A stretch of 64,000 nucleotides of DNA. It comes from Pyxidicoccus xibeiensis (lineage in GTDB: Bacteria > Myxococcota > Myxococcia > Myxococcales > Myxococcaceae). A program made the position numbers and the translations under genes. The DNA lies in contig NZ_JAJVKV010000001.1 in NCBI RefSeq assembly GCF_024198175.1, forward strand, positions 806,001 to 870,000. Reading direction: 5' to 3'. Positions 51,270-60,508 of the stretch are shown here, piece by piece (the first letter of the stretch is position 1; the number at the start of each line of letters is the position of its first letter). The notes under the pieces are model-generated. The model was not told the origin of the DNA, did not search any database, and saw only the letters and a program-made list of their open reading frames with translations.

Positions 51270-51845
51270 TCATGGCTTCCGGGGTTCCGGGAGCCACAGC
51301 ACTCCGAGTTCCAGTTCCAAGGCCTCGAAGGGCTCGGCCCGGACGCGCTCGTCATCGGAGAACATCCCCCGCTGCATCCATTGCCCGTCCTGCAGTTGGA
51401 ACACCTCCAACGTGCGTGCCTCGGGGTCTATCAGCCACACGTGATTCACTCCTTCGCGAGCGTAGCTGCGCTTCTTCCGCACCCGGTCCAGCGCCGCCGT
51501 GGACGGCGAGAGCACCTCGCAGACCCAGTCCGGTGCCAGCGTGAAGAACGGCGCCCTCGGCATGTCAGGCATGCGCTCCCTACGCCAGCCTGCCAGGTCA
51601 GGAACCAGGACGTCGTCGCCGAAGTGCAACTCTGGCTCGTCCAGGATGTGCCACCCCCCGGGCCCTCCACGCCCTCGCTCGAACGGACCGTACAGCTCAC
51701 CACCCAGTGAGGAGCTGACCCGCGCATGCGGGCTCGCCGGCCTCGGCATGACGATGAGCTCACCGTCGATGATCTGCCCGACCACGTGGTCGGGCAGCGC
51801 CATCAGGTCCTCATAGGTCGCCGGACGCTTCGTCTCCTGGCCCAT
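51270..51845 (-). CDS. Uma2 family endonuclease (DUF820)
   Basis: The 191-residue cytoplasmic protein has the Uma2 fold, a PD-(D/E)XK nuclease relative. It opens 'PATYEDLMALPDHVVGQIID', followed by 'ELIVMPRPASPHA', 'DDVLVPDLAGWRRERMP' with the catalytic Asp, 'WVCEVLSPSTAALDRVRKK' (the E-x-L-S-P-S-T motif and Lys), and 'YAREGVNHVWLIDP'. Uma2 genes are multicopy in cyanobacteria and myxobacteria and their role is unsettled. The start is the ATG at 51845 with a GAGAGGAGCGAGGG run upstream. It converges with the helicase-nuclease gene, 42 bases apart, and is divergent from the PEGA-TonB receptor gene. Confidence 0.88.
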   Translation of the reverse strand: MGQETKRPATYEDLMALPDHVVGQIIDGELIVMPRPASPHARVSSSLGGELYGPFERGRGGPGGWHILDEPELHFGDDVLVPDLAGWRRERMPDMPRAPFFTLAPDWVCEVLSPSTAALDRVRKKRSYAREGVNHVWLIDPEARTLEVFQLQDGQWMQRGMFSDDERVRAEPFEALELELGVLWLPEPRKP

Positions 51846-52025
51846 TCCCTCGCTCCTCTCACCTACGACCCCCTGCCCCTCCATCATTCCCCCTGCCTCC
51901 CGGGAGTGGAACCCCACCCCTCACTGCGTGTCCATCCTTTCCTACCCGCTGGGTCTGACAACGGACGGACAACTGGAGGCACCCATGGACCTGCCCTTCC
52001 AGAGAGGGAAGAATGTCACCGCCCC

Positions 52026-54860
52026 ATGCTTCCCTCCCGCCCTGGCCTGCTCGTCCTGTCGCTGCTGTTGCTGTCCAGCCCCGTGCTCGCGGATAACAAC
52101 GCGGACGAGGCGGACATCGCCTTCGAGCTGGGCAACGACGCCTACGCCAAGGGGCAGTACGCCGAGGCGCTGCGCTCCTACTTCACCAGCTACCGCCTGG
52201 TGCCCAACCGCAACGTCCTCTTCAACATCGCCCGCTGCTTCGAGGCGCTGAACAAGTTCAACGAGGCGTACCGCTACTACAACGACCTGCTCACCGAGGA
52301 CCTGCCCTCCGAGGACGCCGCCGAGGTGTCCCGCTCGGTGGAGCGCCTGCGCCCCAAGGTGGCCCTCGTCAAGGTCACCACCAACCCCAAGGGCGCCGAC
52401 GTCTACGTGGACCGCATGGACCTGGGCAGCCGCGGCCGCTCGCCGCAGACGCTCGCGCTGTCCCCCGGCCGCCACAAAATCATGGTGAAGAAGGACGGCT
52501 ACCGCCCCGCCGAAGCCATCGTCTCGCTCGTGCGCGGCCGCGAGGCGGAGCAGACCTTCGACCTGGCCCTCATCACCGGTGGCGTGGAGCTGTCCGGCAC
52601 CCCCGACGGCGCCGAGGTGCGCGACTCGCTCAACGGCCCCGTCATCGGCACCGTGCCCGGACGCGTGCGCCTGTCCCCCGGCCAGCGAGTGCTGTACGTG
52701 CGCGCCCCCGGCTACGCCCCCAGCCAGTACGTGGTGGACGTGCCCGCCGACGGCAACGTGCCCCTCGCCGTGTCCCTGCGCGTGCAGGACCGCCCCACCG
52801 GCCGGCTCGTCGTCACCGCCAACCGCGATGGCGCCGCCGTGCGCGTGGACGGCAAGCCCACCGGCTTCACCCCCACCGTCATCACCCTCCCGGAAGGTGA
52901 GCACTCGCTGGAGGTCGAGAGCCGCGAGGTGCGCCCGCTGCGGCAGAAAGTGACGGTCGTCGCCGACCAGGAGGTCAAGGTCCACGCCGAGCTGCGCTAC
53001 GCGCCGCCCCCCGTGCGCGCCGCCTCCAAGAGCCTCGTGTCCGTGGACGACGCCCCCGCCTCCACCACCGTCCTCACGCAGGAGGAGCTGCGCGCCTTCG
53101 GATGGCGCACCCTGGCCGAGGCCCTCTCCGGCGTGCGCGGCATCTTCCTCACCGACGACCGGACGTACACCTACCTGGGCGTGCGCGGCTTCTCGCCCCC
53201 GGGTGACCTCAACACGCGCGTGCTCATCCTCTGGGACGGCCACTCCATGAACGACGTCTGGGCCGGCCAGGGCTACGCCGCCCGGGACCTCGCCGTGGAC
53301 CTCCAGGAGGTGGAGCGCATCGAGGTGGTGCGAGGCCCGGGCTCCGCGCTTTACGGCACCGGCGCCTTCTTCGCCGTCATCAACGTGGTGCCCCGTGAGT
53401 CGCTGGGCCCCGACCACCGCCTGGAAGTCACCGGCGCGGTGGGCGGGCTGGGCACCACGCACGGCCATGCCACCGCCGCGTGGGAGGACGGAGACCGCTC
53501 GGTGCTGGTGAGCGCCGCGGCCATCAGCGCGTCCGGCGCGGACACCACGCGGCTGGGCGAGCAGGGCCCCATCATCACCGGCCTGGACGCGGAGCGCGCC
53601 GCCACCGGCTCGGTGAAGGCCCGCCTGGGCGGCTTCTCCATGCTGGCCCAGTTCAACGTGCGCACCAAGGAGCTGCCCACCGCCCCGTACGGCACCGTGC
53701 CCGGCACCGAGGGCAACGTCGTGGAGGACCTGCGCGCCTTCGCCGAGGCCCGCTACGAGAAGACCTTCTCCGAGCGCTTCAGCCTGTCCCTGCGCGGCGC
53801 GTTCGACCTCAGCCGCTACGAGGGCACCTACGTGTACCCGGAGGAGGACGGCGGGCCCAACACCGAGGAGGGCTCGGCCGACTGGGTCACCGCCGAGGCC
53901 CGCGCGCAGATGGGCCTCTTCGAGGGAAACCGCCTCACCCTGGGCATCGAAGGCCAGGGCCAGCTGCGCGTGAGGCAGACCGCGGGAGGCGAGCCGCTGG
54001 AGACGAAGGACCGCACGCTGGTCTCCGTCTACCTGCTCGACGAGTGGAAGCTGCACCCGCGGCTGAGCGTCTCCGCCGGCCTGCGCCTGGACAAGTACCT
54101 GGACCTGGACACCACGCCCCTCACGCCGCGCCTGGCCCTCATCGCGCGGCCGTATGACGCGGGCCTCACCAAGCTGGTGGCCGGCGGCGCCTTCCGCGCA
54201 CCCAACGTCTACGAGCTCTACTACGCGGATGGCATCTCCCAGGGAGCCGCCGGAGACCTCGAGCCGGAGAGAATCACCACCTTCGAGCTGGAGCACTCGC
54301 ACGACCTGACGGACGAGCTGCGCCTCACCGTGGCCGGCTACCACAACCGCATCTCCAGCCTGGTGCAGCTCCAGACGGATGCCAGCCCGTCCCCCGAGTG
54401 CAACGGCGCGCCCTGCCTGCGCTTCGTCAACGCGGACGGCACCACGCTGGCCTGGGGCGCGGAAGCCGGCGTGCACTGGCAGCCGGGCCGCTGGCTGCTG
54501 GTGGACCTGAGCTACTCGTACGTGAAGCTGAGCAACGCCTCCGAGGAGGTGGCCCAGGCGGCCCCCGCGCACCTCGTGTCCGGGCGGCTGCTGCTGCCGG
54601 TGGGCGCCGGGGACATGCGGGTGGCCACGCAGGCCACCTACCAGAGCGCCCGCGCCACCGGGGTCGGGGGGGCGGACAACGGCGAGGCGCTGCTCGTCGG
54701 CTTCGGCCTCTCCGGGGACTACGGCCCCCTGCGCTACTTCGCCGGCGTGCACAACCTGCTGGACACCCGGTACACGCTGCCGGTGTCGGACGAGAACTCC
54801 ATCGCCCCCGTGCCCCAGTACGGCCGCACCTTCACCCTGCAGCTCACCGGCACCTTCTGA
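52026..54860 (+). CDS. TonB-dependent receptor with N-terminal TPR and PEGA domains
   Basis: The 944-residue outer-membrane protein has a signal peptide (LLLLSSPVLA cleavage near residue 22). A TPR-like segment follows (about 32-90; 'AFELGNDAYAKGQYAEALRS', 'FNIARCFEALNKFNEAYRYY'), then three PEGA domains (about 112-345; 'VKVTTNPKGADVYVDRMDLG', 'VELSGTPDGAEV', 'LVVTANRDGAAVRVDG'). A TonB-receptor plug (about 345-460; 'VLTQEELRAFGWRTLAEALS', 'RIEVVRGPGSALYGTGAF') precedes a beta-barrel ending in Phe ('QYGRTFTLQLTGTF'). The TPR-PEGA front is not part of standard receptors and would sit in the periplasm. Ligand unknown. The start is the ATG at 52026, the best fit to the signal peptide, with a distant GAGAGGGAAG. 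Confidence 0.85.
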   Translation: MLPSRPGLLVLSLLLLSSPVLADNNADEADIAFELGNDAYAKGQYAEALRSYFTSYRLVPNRNVLFNIARCFEALNKFNEAYRYYNDLLTEDLPSEDAAEVSRSVERLRPKVALVKVTTNPKGADVYVDRMDLGSRGRSPQTLALSPGRHKIMVKKDGYRPAEAIVSLVRGREAEQTFDLALITGGVELSGTPDGAEVRDSLNGPVIGTVPGRVRLSPGQRVLYVRAPGYAPSQYVVDVPADGNVPLAVSLRVQDRPTGRLVVTANRDGAAVRVDGKPTGFTPTVITLPEGEHSLEVESREVRPLRQKVTVVADQEVKVHAELRYAPPPVRAASKSLVSVDDAPASTTVLTQEELRAFGWRTLAEALSGVRGIFLTDDRTYTYLGVRGFSPPGDLNTRVLILWDGHSMNDVWAGQGYAARDLAVDLQEVERIEVVRGPGSALYGTGAFFAVINVVPRESLGPDHRLEVTGAVGGLGTTHGHATAAWEDGDRSVLVSAAAISASGADTTRLGEQGPIITGLDAERAATGSVKARLGGFSMLAQFNVRTKELPTAPYGTVPGTEGNVVEDLRAFAEARYEKTFSERFSLSLRGAFDLSRYEGTYVYPEEDGGPNTEEGSADWVTAEARAQMGLFEGNRLTLGIEGQGQLRVRQTAGGEPLETKDRTLVSVYLLDEWKLHPRLSVSAGLRLDKYLDLDTTPLTPRLALIARPYDAGLTKLVAGGAFRAPNVYELYYADGISQGAAGDLEPERITTFELEHSHDLTDELRLTVAGYHNRISSLVQLQTDASPSPECNGAPCLRFVNADGTTLAWGAEAGVHWQPGRWLLVDLSYSYVKLSNASEEVAQAAPAHLVSGRLLLPVGAGDMRVATQATYQSARATGVGGADNGEALLVGFGLSGDYGPLRYFAGVHNLLDTRYTLPVSDENSIAPVPQYGRTFTLQLTGTF

Positions 54861-54883
54861 CGCCCCGTCCCGAAGTCCCCGCC

Positions 54884-55324
54884 ATGTCCGACACCGCGCT
54901 GTCCTTCATCCAACCCGGCCACGCCCTGTACGAGGGAGAGCTGGAGCTGCGCTTCCGGGTGCTGCGCGAGCCGCTCGGCTACACCCGCGCGCAGGTGGTT
55001 TTTCCGTTCGAGGCGGACAGCTTCCACCTGGTGGCCCACCAGGGCGGCACGGTGCTGGGCTGTGTCCTGTTCAACCCGGAGGACGCGCACGGCGGCCGGC
55101 TCTTCCAGATGGCCGTGGCCCCCCACCTTCAGGGCCAGGGACTGGGCGCCCGGCTGGTGCGCTCCCTGGAAGAGGAGCTGCGCCGCCGGGGCTTCACCCA
55201 CGTCCACCTCCATGCCCGCGCGCCCGTCGTGCCCTTCTACGAGCGCCTCGGCTACGCCGTGCATGGCGAGCCGTTCAGCGAGGTGGGAATTCCACATCGG
55301 CACATGCGCAAGACGCTCGCATAG
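54884..55324 (+). CDS. GNAT family N-acetyltransferase
   Basis: The 146-residue cytoplasmic protein has the GNAT acetyl-CoA motif ('MAVAPHLQGQGLGARLVRSL', with the Q-x-x-G-x-G pattern) and the C-terminal 'HLHARAPVVPFYERLGYAVH'. The acceptor substrate is unknown. It starts 23 bases after the receptor gene stop and on the same strand, so cotranscription is likely. The start is the ATG at 54884, with only a weak ribosome-binding site, which is common in coupled genes. Confidence 0.88.
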   Translation: MSDTALSFIQPGHALYEGELELRFRVLREPLGYTRAQVVFPFEADSFHLVAHQGGTVLGCVLFNPEDAHGGRLFQMAVAPHLQGQGLGARLVRSLEEELRRRGFTHVHLHARAPVVPFYERLGYAVHGEPFSEVGIPHRHMRKTLA

Positions 55325-55455
55325 GGGGAACCCGCTGCGTCTGTGTCACCCGGCAACCAGCCCGGGAGGCTCCATCAGGCCCTGGGACTTCACCGGCGAG
55401 GGATGCTGATAACCTTTCCCGGGCGGCAGCAGCGCGCCACCTCCCAGGAGATCCG

Positions 55456-56685
55456 ATGAACGGACCGAACGATGGACGTTCCCCGCCCTCTTCCCGCGGC
55501 ACCGGCCCCACGGCGGGCCCGCCCGGAGACGAGCACGAGGAGGACATCGGTTCAGAGTCCGATGTCGCCGACGACGGGCCCCGGCCCCGCCCCATCCAGG
55601 TGATGGAAGGCAACACCCTGCACACGCGGCTGACGCGCGAGCTGGGGGTGCACTATCCCTTCGTCAACGCCGGCATGGCCTTCGTGGCGCTGCCGCCGCT
55701 GGTCATCGCCGTGTCCGAGGCGGGAGGCCTGGGCATGCTCGGTGCCGCCCCCGAGCCGCCGCCCATGCTGCGCGCCCGCCTCCAGGCCATCCAGGCAGGC
55801 ACGAAGCGCCCGTATGGCGTCAACTTCGTCGTCGCCCACGCGGGCGGGCAGGACTTCACCACGCGCGAGCACATCGACGTGTGCATCGCGGCGCGGGTGC
55901 CCGTCGTCTCCTTCCACTGGGACTTGCCGCCCGCGGACTGGGTGCGAGCGCTGAAGGCCGCGGGCACGAAGGTGTGGCTGCAGGTGCCCTCGGTGGAGCA
56001 CGCGCGCAAGGCGCTGGAGCTGGGCGCGGACGGCCTCATCGCCCAGGGCCACCAGGCCGCCGGGCACAACCGGAGCCGCCAGCCCACGCTGCAGCTGGTG
56101 CGCGAGCTGCGCGCGCTGGCGGGTGAGCGGCCGGTGCTGGCCGCCGGTGGCATCGCCGACGGGCTCAGCGTGGCGCGCGCCCTCTTCCACGGCGCCGACG
56201 GCGTCTGGGTGGGCACCCGCATGGTGGCGTCCGTGGAGGCCCACGCGCACCCCGGCTACAAGGAGCGGCTGGTGGAGAGCGACGCGGGCGACACCGACGT
56301 CACCACCCTCTTCGGACCCGAGTGGCCCGGCGTGCGCATGCGCGTGCTGCGCAACCGCGTGGTGCGCGAGTGGGCCGGCCGCGAGGACCGCCTCCCCACG
56401 CCCCCGCCGCCTCCGGCGACCATCGGCGTCACCCGGCTGTTCCCCGGTGTCCCGGGCGGCGACGCGCCCTTCACCATGCCGAAGTTCTGCTCCTTCGTGC
56501 CCACGCCCGACACCGAGGGCGACCTGGAGGAGATGGCCATGCCGGCCAGTGGCGCCAGCATCGCCCGCATCGAAGGGATTCTGCCCGCCGGGCAGATTGT
56601 GGTGGAGATGATGGAGCGCGCGCGCCGGGTGCTGGCGGATCCGCACGGCCTGGAAGGCGACACCGAGGAGGACGACCGGGGCTGA
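55456..56685 (+). CDS. Nitronate monooxygenase (NMO/2-nitropropane dioxygenase family)
   Basis: The 409-residue FMN enzyme is of the nitronate monooxygenase family, which oxidises alkyl nitronates. Residues 1-48 form a disordered, acidic extension. The TIM-barrel follows: 'TRELGVHYPFVNAGMAFVAL', 'SEAGGLGMLGAAPEPP', 'YGVNFVVAHAGGQDF', the catalytic-type His in 'IAQGHQAAGHNRSRQPT', and the phosphate-binding 'AAGGIADGLSVARALFHGAD' plus 'GVWVGTRMVAS'. The substrate range is not evident. The start is the ATG at 55456 with AGGAG upstream. The gene heads a run with the membrane-protein genes (19 bases to the next). Confidence 0.85.
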   Translation: MNGPNDGRSPPSSRGTGPTAGPPGDEHEEDIGSESDVADDGPRPRPIQVMEGNTLHTRLTRELGVHYPFVNAGMAFVALPPLVIAVSEAGGLGMLGAAPEPPPMLRARLQAIQAGTKRPYGVNFVVAHAGGQDFTTREHIDVCIAARVPVVSFHWDLPPADWVRALKAAGTKVWLQVPSVEHARKALELGADGLIAQGHQAAGHNRSRQPTLQLVRELRALAGERPVLAAGGIADGLSVARALFHGADGVWVGTRMVASVEAHAHPGYKERLVESDAGDTDVTTLFGPEWPGVRMRVLRNRVVREWAGREDRLPTPPPPPATIGVTRLFPGVPGGDAPFTMPKFCSFVPTPDTEGDLEEMAMPASGASIARIEGILPAGQIVVEMMERARRVLADPHGLEGDTEEDDRG

Positions 56686-56704
56686 GTTGGAGTAGGAGCG
56701 CCCC

Positions 56705-57100
56705 ATGGGCACGCACCGGCGGCGCGCGACACTCCTGGGATGGCTCGTCTTCGGCCTGTGCGGCGCCACCGCGGTGGTGCGCGCCGCGACCTCCGACGTC
56801 CGTCCACCGCAGCGGCGCCTGTCCGACGCCGAGCGCGCCCAGGTGGGCCTTGCCGCCGCCGCCGAGGAGCCCGCGCGCCGGCGCGCCTCGCGCCACTCCT
56901 TCCCCGGCGACCACTGGTCCCAGGACGACGACTTCGGCGCCTCCGAGCGCCGGTGGGCCGTGGACGAGGCCCACCGCCGCGGCGTGCCCGTGACGGACGT
57001 GCTGGGCGCCATCGACGCGGAGCTGCACTCCTCCGCGCCCGTCGTCCCGCCCCGCAAAGCCACCGCCAGCCCGTGCAAGCCACGGCCCTTCTACGACTGA
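56705..57100 (+). CDS. Small secreted or membrane-anchored hypothetical protein
   Basis: I do not recognise this 131-residue protein. Its N-terminus has a positively charged start and one hydrophobic helix (about 8-28; 'LLGWLVFGLCGATAVVRAA') that is a signal peptide or anchor. The rest is charged and helical-looking ('LSDAERAQVGLAAAAEEPAR', 'FGASERRWAVDEAHRRGV') and ends in a basic tail with one Cys. The ATG at 56705 has GGAG ten bases upstream. It sits 19 bases after the nitronate monooxygenase stop and 19 bases before the YfhO-like gene, so it is part of that transcript and probably functions with the membrane protein. Confidence 0.65.
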   Translation: MGTHRRRATLLGWLVFGLCGATAVVRAATSDVRPPQRRLSDAERAQVGLAAAAEEPARRRASRHSFPGDHWSQDDDFGASERRWAVDEAHRRGVPVTDVLGAIDAELHSSAPVVPPRKATASPCKPRPFYD

Positions 57101-57119
57101 GCTCCGGCGCCCGCCCTCC

Positions 57120-59444
57120 ATGACGCCCCTGCCCCGACGGCTGCTCCGCGCCGCCCACCGCGCCGCTTCCCTCACCAGCGTGCGCCTGGCCCTCTTCGCC
57201 GTGCTCGCGCTGGTGGCCTGCTGGCGCCCCCTCACCGTGGCCGGAGGACTGAATGACTTCCGCGACGCCCACCTGCTCAACGCGTACGAGGACGCGGGCT
57301 CGCGCACGCTGACGCGCTACGGGCAGCTGCCGCTGTGGAACCCCTGGTCCTGCGGTGGCCAGTACGCCCTGGGCAGCCCGCAGACGCGCGTGGCGGCTCC
57401 CACGCTGCTGCTGTCCGCCGCGCTGGGCCCCCGGCGCGCGGAGCCGGTGGCGCTGTGGGCCTTCCTCGTGCTCGGCATGGAGGGCTTCTTCCGCTACGCG
57501 CGGCGGCGCGTGGGCTCGGCGGTGGGGGCGCTCGCGGCGGCGCCGCTCTTCGGCCTCGCGGGCTTCACCGCGCTGTCGTGGTCCATCGGCTGGCTCAACT
57601 TCGCCGGCTTCCTGCTGCTGCCCTGGCTGATGCTGGGCGCGCGGCGCGCCGCGGAGGGACGCGTGTCCGGCGCCGTGCTGGTGGCCGGCATCTTCGCGTT
57701 CCTGCTCGGCTTCGGCGGCACGTACCCGGTGCCCATGGGCGCCCTCTTCGTCGCGCTGGAGTCCGGACGCACGCTGTACCGGCTGCGCGGCCCCGCTCGG
57801 CTCCGGGCGCTGTGGGCGCTGGGTGCCACGGCCCTCTTCACCCTGGGCGCCTGCGCCTTCCGGCTGTGGCCCCTGGTGGAGACGATGCGCTCCTCGCCGC
57901 GCGTCATGGCGGGCACGCCGGGGCACTCGCTGGAGACGCTGGCGAAGATGCTGCTCCAGCTCCCCGCGCGCTCCGGGCACAGCGACCCGGGCAACTTCTA
58001 CCTCGTGCCCGTGGCGCTCGCGCTGGTGCCCGTGGCCGTGGCGCTGTGCCGCCGCCGCGCGCTGTACCCCACCGTGCTGGCGACGCTGTGCGTGTGGATG
58101 GCGGCCGGGTACTCCGTGAAGCCGTCGCTGTTCGCCGGGCTGCGGCTGCTGCCCATCTTCGGGACGCTGCGCTACCCGGAGCGCTTCCTCGTCCCCGCGG
58201 GCCTCTTCATCGCCGAGCTGGCCGCGCTGGGACTCGCCGCGCTCCTGGTGCGCTCGCTGCGCGCGCCCCGTCATGCCTCCCGGTGGTGGCTGTCCGCGGT
58301 GGTGGTGTGCGGGGTGATGATGGCGGGCTGGGGCGTCCAGGCCCACGCGTTCCGCAACCTCACGCGCTGGGCCCCCATGGTGGCGGAGCCCCCGCCCACG
58401 CCTCCCGAGTCCGAGCAGCCGTTCGCCCAGGCGCGTGGCAACCGCTGGGCGCAGGGGTACTTCCTCGCCCTCAACCGCGGCTCCATCGCCTGCGGCGAGG
58501 CGTGGCCGGTGCCCATGTCCGAGCGGCTGCGCGGGGACCTGCCCCAGGAGGAGTACCTGGAGGACGCGTCGGCCGGCACCGCGCGCCGCGTGGAGTGGAC
58601 GCCCAACCGCGTGGCCGTGGACGTGGCGGCGTCACGTCCCACGGTGCTGCTGGTGAACCAGAACTGGCACCCGGGCTGGAAGTCCTCGGTGGGCGAGGTC
58701 GTCTCGCGCGACGGGCTGCTGGCCGTGCGCGTGCCGGAGGGTGCACACCAGGTGGTGCTGAGCTTCCTGCCTCGCTCGGGCCTGGGCGGAGCGCTGGTGT
58801 CGGTGCTGGCCTGGGCCGGGCTGGCCTTCGTCGCGCGGCGCCCGCGTGCCCGGGAGCAGCGGCTGGGAGCGACGGCGCTGATGGTGGCCTCCGTGCCGGT
58901 GCTCGTGTGGGCCGCGCTGCTGCTGGCCTGGCAGGAGCCGGTGGCGCGCGCGGAGCCTCGGGGGCCGGATGGCGTGCGGATGCTGGTGGCGTCGCTGCCT
59001 CCGGAGGCTCGGCCCTTCGGCGCGCGCTTCGACGTGCCGGTGGAGCTGGTGGCGGCGGAGGTGCCCGCGGCGCCGGACGCAGAGGGCATCGTCCCCGTGG
59101 TGCTCTACTGGCGGGTGACGGGGCCGGTGCCCCGCTCGGCCGGAATCTTCGTCCACATCCCGGGCCCCGACGGCAAGCGCAAGGGCGCGGACCACGCGGT
59201 GGTGGGTGGCACCTTCTTCTTCCGCGATGCGCCGCGAGACGTCCTCCTGCGCGACGCCTTCGCCGTGTCCACGAAGGACTGGGAGGCCGGCGAGTGGAAG
59301 CTGCTGGTGGGCCTGTGGCACGCCGGCGGAGATGGCTCGCGCATCGGCGCGTTCGGGACGGACGGGAAGCCGCTTCACGAGGCGCGCGTCGAGGTGGGCA
59401 GCTTCACCGTGCCTCCGAAGACGCAGTCCAGTGGACAGCCCTGA
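57120..59444 (+). CDS. YfhO-like multi-pass membrane protein
   Basis: The 774-residue inner-membrane protein has about 11-13 hydrophobic helices. A first periplasmic loop is rich in conserved charged and aromatic residues ('[15 protein letters not shown]', '[20 protein letters not shown]'), the arrangement of GT-C-type glycosyltransferases and YfhO proteins, which include lipoteichoic-acid and polysaccharide modifying enzymes. Other signatures are '[20 protein letters not shown]' and, in the C-terminal soluble beta-domain (about 480-774), '[17 protein letters not shown]'. I infer a sugar or polyisoprenyl-phosphate sugar transferase, without proof. The start is the ATG at 57120, 19 bases after the upstream stop. 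A 55-base gap separates it from gloA. Confidence 0.75.
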   Translation: MTPLPRRLLRAAHRAASLTSVRLALFAVLALVACWRPLTVAGGLNDFRDAHLLNAYEDAGSRTLTRYGQLPLWNPWSCGGQYALGSPQTRVAAPTLLLSAALGPRRAEPVALWAFLVLGMEGFFRYARRRVGSAVGALAAAPLFGLAGFTALSWSIGWLNFAGFLLLPWLMLGARRAAEGRVSGAVLVAGIFAFLLGFGGTYPVPMGALFVALESGRTLYRLRGPARLRALWALGATALFTLGACAFRLWPLVETMRSSPRVMAGTPGHSLETLAKMLLQLPARSGHSDPGNFYLVPVALALVPVAVALCRRRALYPTVLATLCVWMAAGYSVKPSLFAGLRLLPIFGTLRYPERFLVPAGLFIAELAALGLAALLVRSLRAPRHASRWWLSAVVVCGVMMAGWGVQAHAFRNLTRWAPMVAEPPPTPPESEQPFAQARGNRWAQGYFLALNRGSIACGEAWPVPMSERLRGDLPQEEYLEDASAGTARRVEWTPNRVAVDVAASRPTVLLVNQNWHPGWKSSVGEVVSRDGLLAVRVPEGAHQVVLSFLPRSGLGGALVSVLAWAGLAFVARRPRAREQRLGATALMVASVPVLVWAALLLAWQEPVARAEPRGPDGVRMLVASLPPEARPFGARFDVPVELVAAEVPAAPDAEGIVPVVLYWRVTGPVPRSAGIFVHIPGPDGKRKGADHAVVGGTFFFRDAPRDVLLRDAFAVSTKDWEAGEWKLLVGLWHAGGDGSRIGAFGTDGKPLHEARVEVGSFTVPPKTQSSGQP

Positions 59445-59499
59445 GCCTTCACGTACGGAGTGCCGGGACGCCGCGCGTCCGTGGCGTTATGAAGCGCGC

Positions 59500-59886
59500 A
59501 TGAGAATCCTGCACACCATGCTCCGCGTTGGCGACCTGGAGAAGTCGCTCGACTTCTACACCCGGGTCATCGGGATGAAGCTGCTGCGCCGCCACGAGTA
59601 CCCGGACGGGAAGTTCACGCTCGCCTTCGTCGGCTTCGGCCCGGAGGACACGCACCCGGCGCTGGAGCTCACGCACAACTGGGGCGTCGAGAAGTACGAG
59701 CTGGGCACGGCGTACGGGCACGTGGCGCTCGGCGTGAAGGACATCCGCGCCACGTGCGATGCCATCCGCCAGGCCGGCGGGAAGGTGGTGCGCGAGCCGG
59801 GGCCCATGAAGCACGGCACGACGGTCATCGCCTTCGTCGAGGACCCGGACGGGTACCGCGTGGAGCTGATTGAACAGGGGACGTGA
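59500..59886 (+). CDS. gloA: Lactoylglutathione lyase (glyoxalase I)
   Basis: The 128-residue VOC-fold enzyme converts the methylglyoxal-glutathione hemithioacetal to S-lactoylglutathione. All four metal ligands of E. coli GloA fall at identical positions: His 5, Glu 56, His 74 and Glu 122. The surrounding motifs ('[20 protein letters not shown]'-like N-terminus, 'ALELTHNWG', 'AYGHVALGV', '[12 protein letters not shown]') fit the Ni-dependent class. The ATG at 59500 matches the family's usual N-terminus exactly. Whether this organism uses glutathione is not visible here. It converges with the barstar-like gene six bases away. Confidence 0.93.
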   Translation: MRILHTMLRVGDLEKSLDFYTRVIGMKLLRRHEYPDGKFTLAFVGFGPEDTHPALELTHNWGVEKYELGTAYGHVALGVKDIRATCDAIRQAGGKVVREPGPMKHGTTVIAFVEDPDGYRVELIEQGT

Positions 59887-59892
59887 GCGACC

Positions 59893-60414
59893 TCAGCGCT
59901 CTTCGACCGTGCTGCCACGCACGCCGATGGCCTCGACGATGAAGTCGAAGAGCGTCTCTCCTTCACCCCGTGCCGCCTGCTCCGCGCAACCGAGCAGCCA
60001 GGCCTTGCCGTCCTCGTCGAGAGGGTCGCCGCGCAGAAGCCGCGCTTCCGCCCACTCGTGAAGCGCCACGTGTCCCAGGGCCCGCCGCGAGGCCGCGGCA
60101 CCCTCCCAGCGGACGATGAACGGCGGCGCCACGCCGAAGCCCCCGACGCAGCAGTCCTGCAGGGAATCGAGACTCCATCCGAAATAGCCACCCGCGCCAT
60201 TCACCGCCTCGCCCATGGAGCAGAAGAAGGAGCTCAGGTCCTCGATGAAGCGCCCCTGAAGCACGATGATGCTTCCCGGCGGGCGGTCAGGAGGCCACGG
60301 CTGCGGACGCGCGAAGTGGCGCGCGCAGGCGGCTTCGAGCCACTCGAGGCGCTCCTCGCGTGACAGTGAACTCCAAGCTCCCGGGGCAGCAGGCGTTTCC
60401 ATTCCGTAGTGCAT
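59893..60414 (-). CDS. Barstar-like (ribonuclease inhibitor) family protein
   Basis: The 173-residue cytoplasmic protein has a barstar-like core (about 45-110): 'IIVLQGRFIEDLSSFFCSMG', 'GYFGWSLDSLQDCCVGGF'. This follows the barstar pattern of a strand, a helix and the F-G-x-N/S-L-D-x-L-x-D-C-L signature. Two helical extensions flank it. Barstar folds bind and block secreted RNases of the barnase type, but no RNase gene is nearby, so this is an orphan. The start is the ATG at 60414; a GTG at 60423 with GGA nearby is the alternative. It is convergent with gloA and divergent from nudC. Confidence 0.75.
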   Translation of the reverse strand: MHYGMETPAAPGAWSSLSREERLEWLEAACARHFARPQPWPPDRPPGSIIVLQGRFIEDLSSFFCSMGEAVNGAGGYFGWSLDSLQDCCVGGFGVAPPFIVRWEGAAASRRALGHVALHEWAEARLLRGDPLDEDGKAWLLGCAEQAARGEGETLFDFIVEAIGVRGSTVEER

Positions 60415-60508
60415 GACACCCACGAACGTCCGTCAGCGGTCCTGACCCGGTGACGTGAGCCGCACACGACACCTGCACACCGGCCTCGCCCCCGTTAAGG
60501 TGCCCTCC

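Noticed and set aside
51942..54752. 936-codon open frame on the minus strand
   Set aside because: It is antisense to the TonB receptor gene, with shadow composition (His, Gly, Val, Gln) and no domain.
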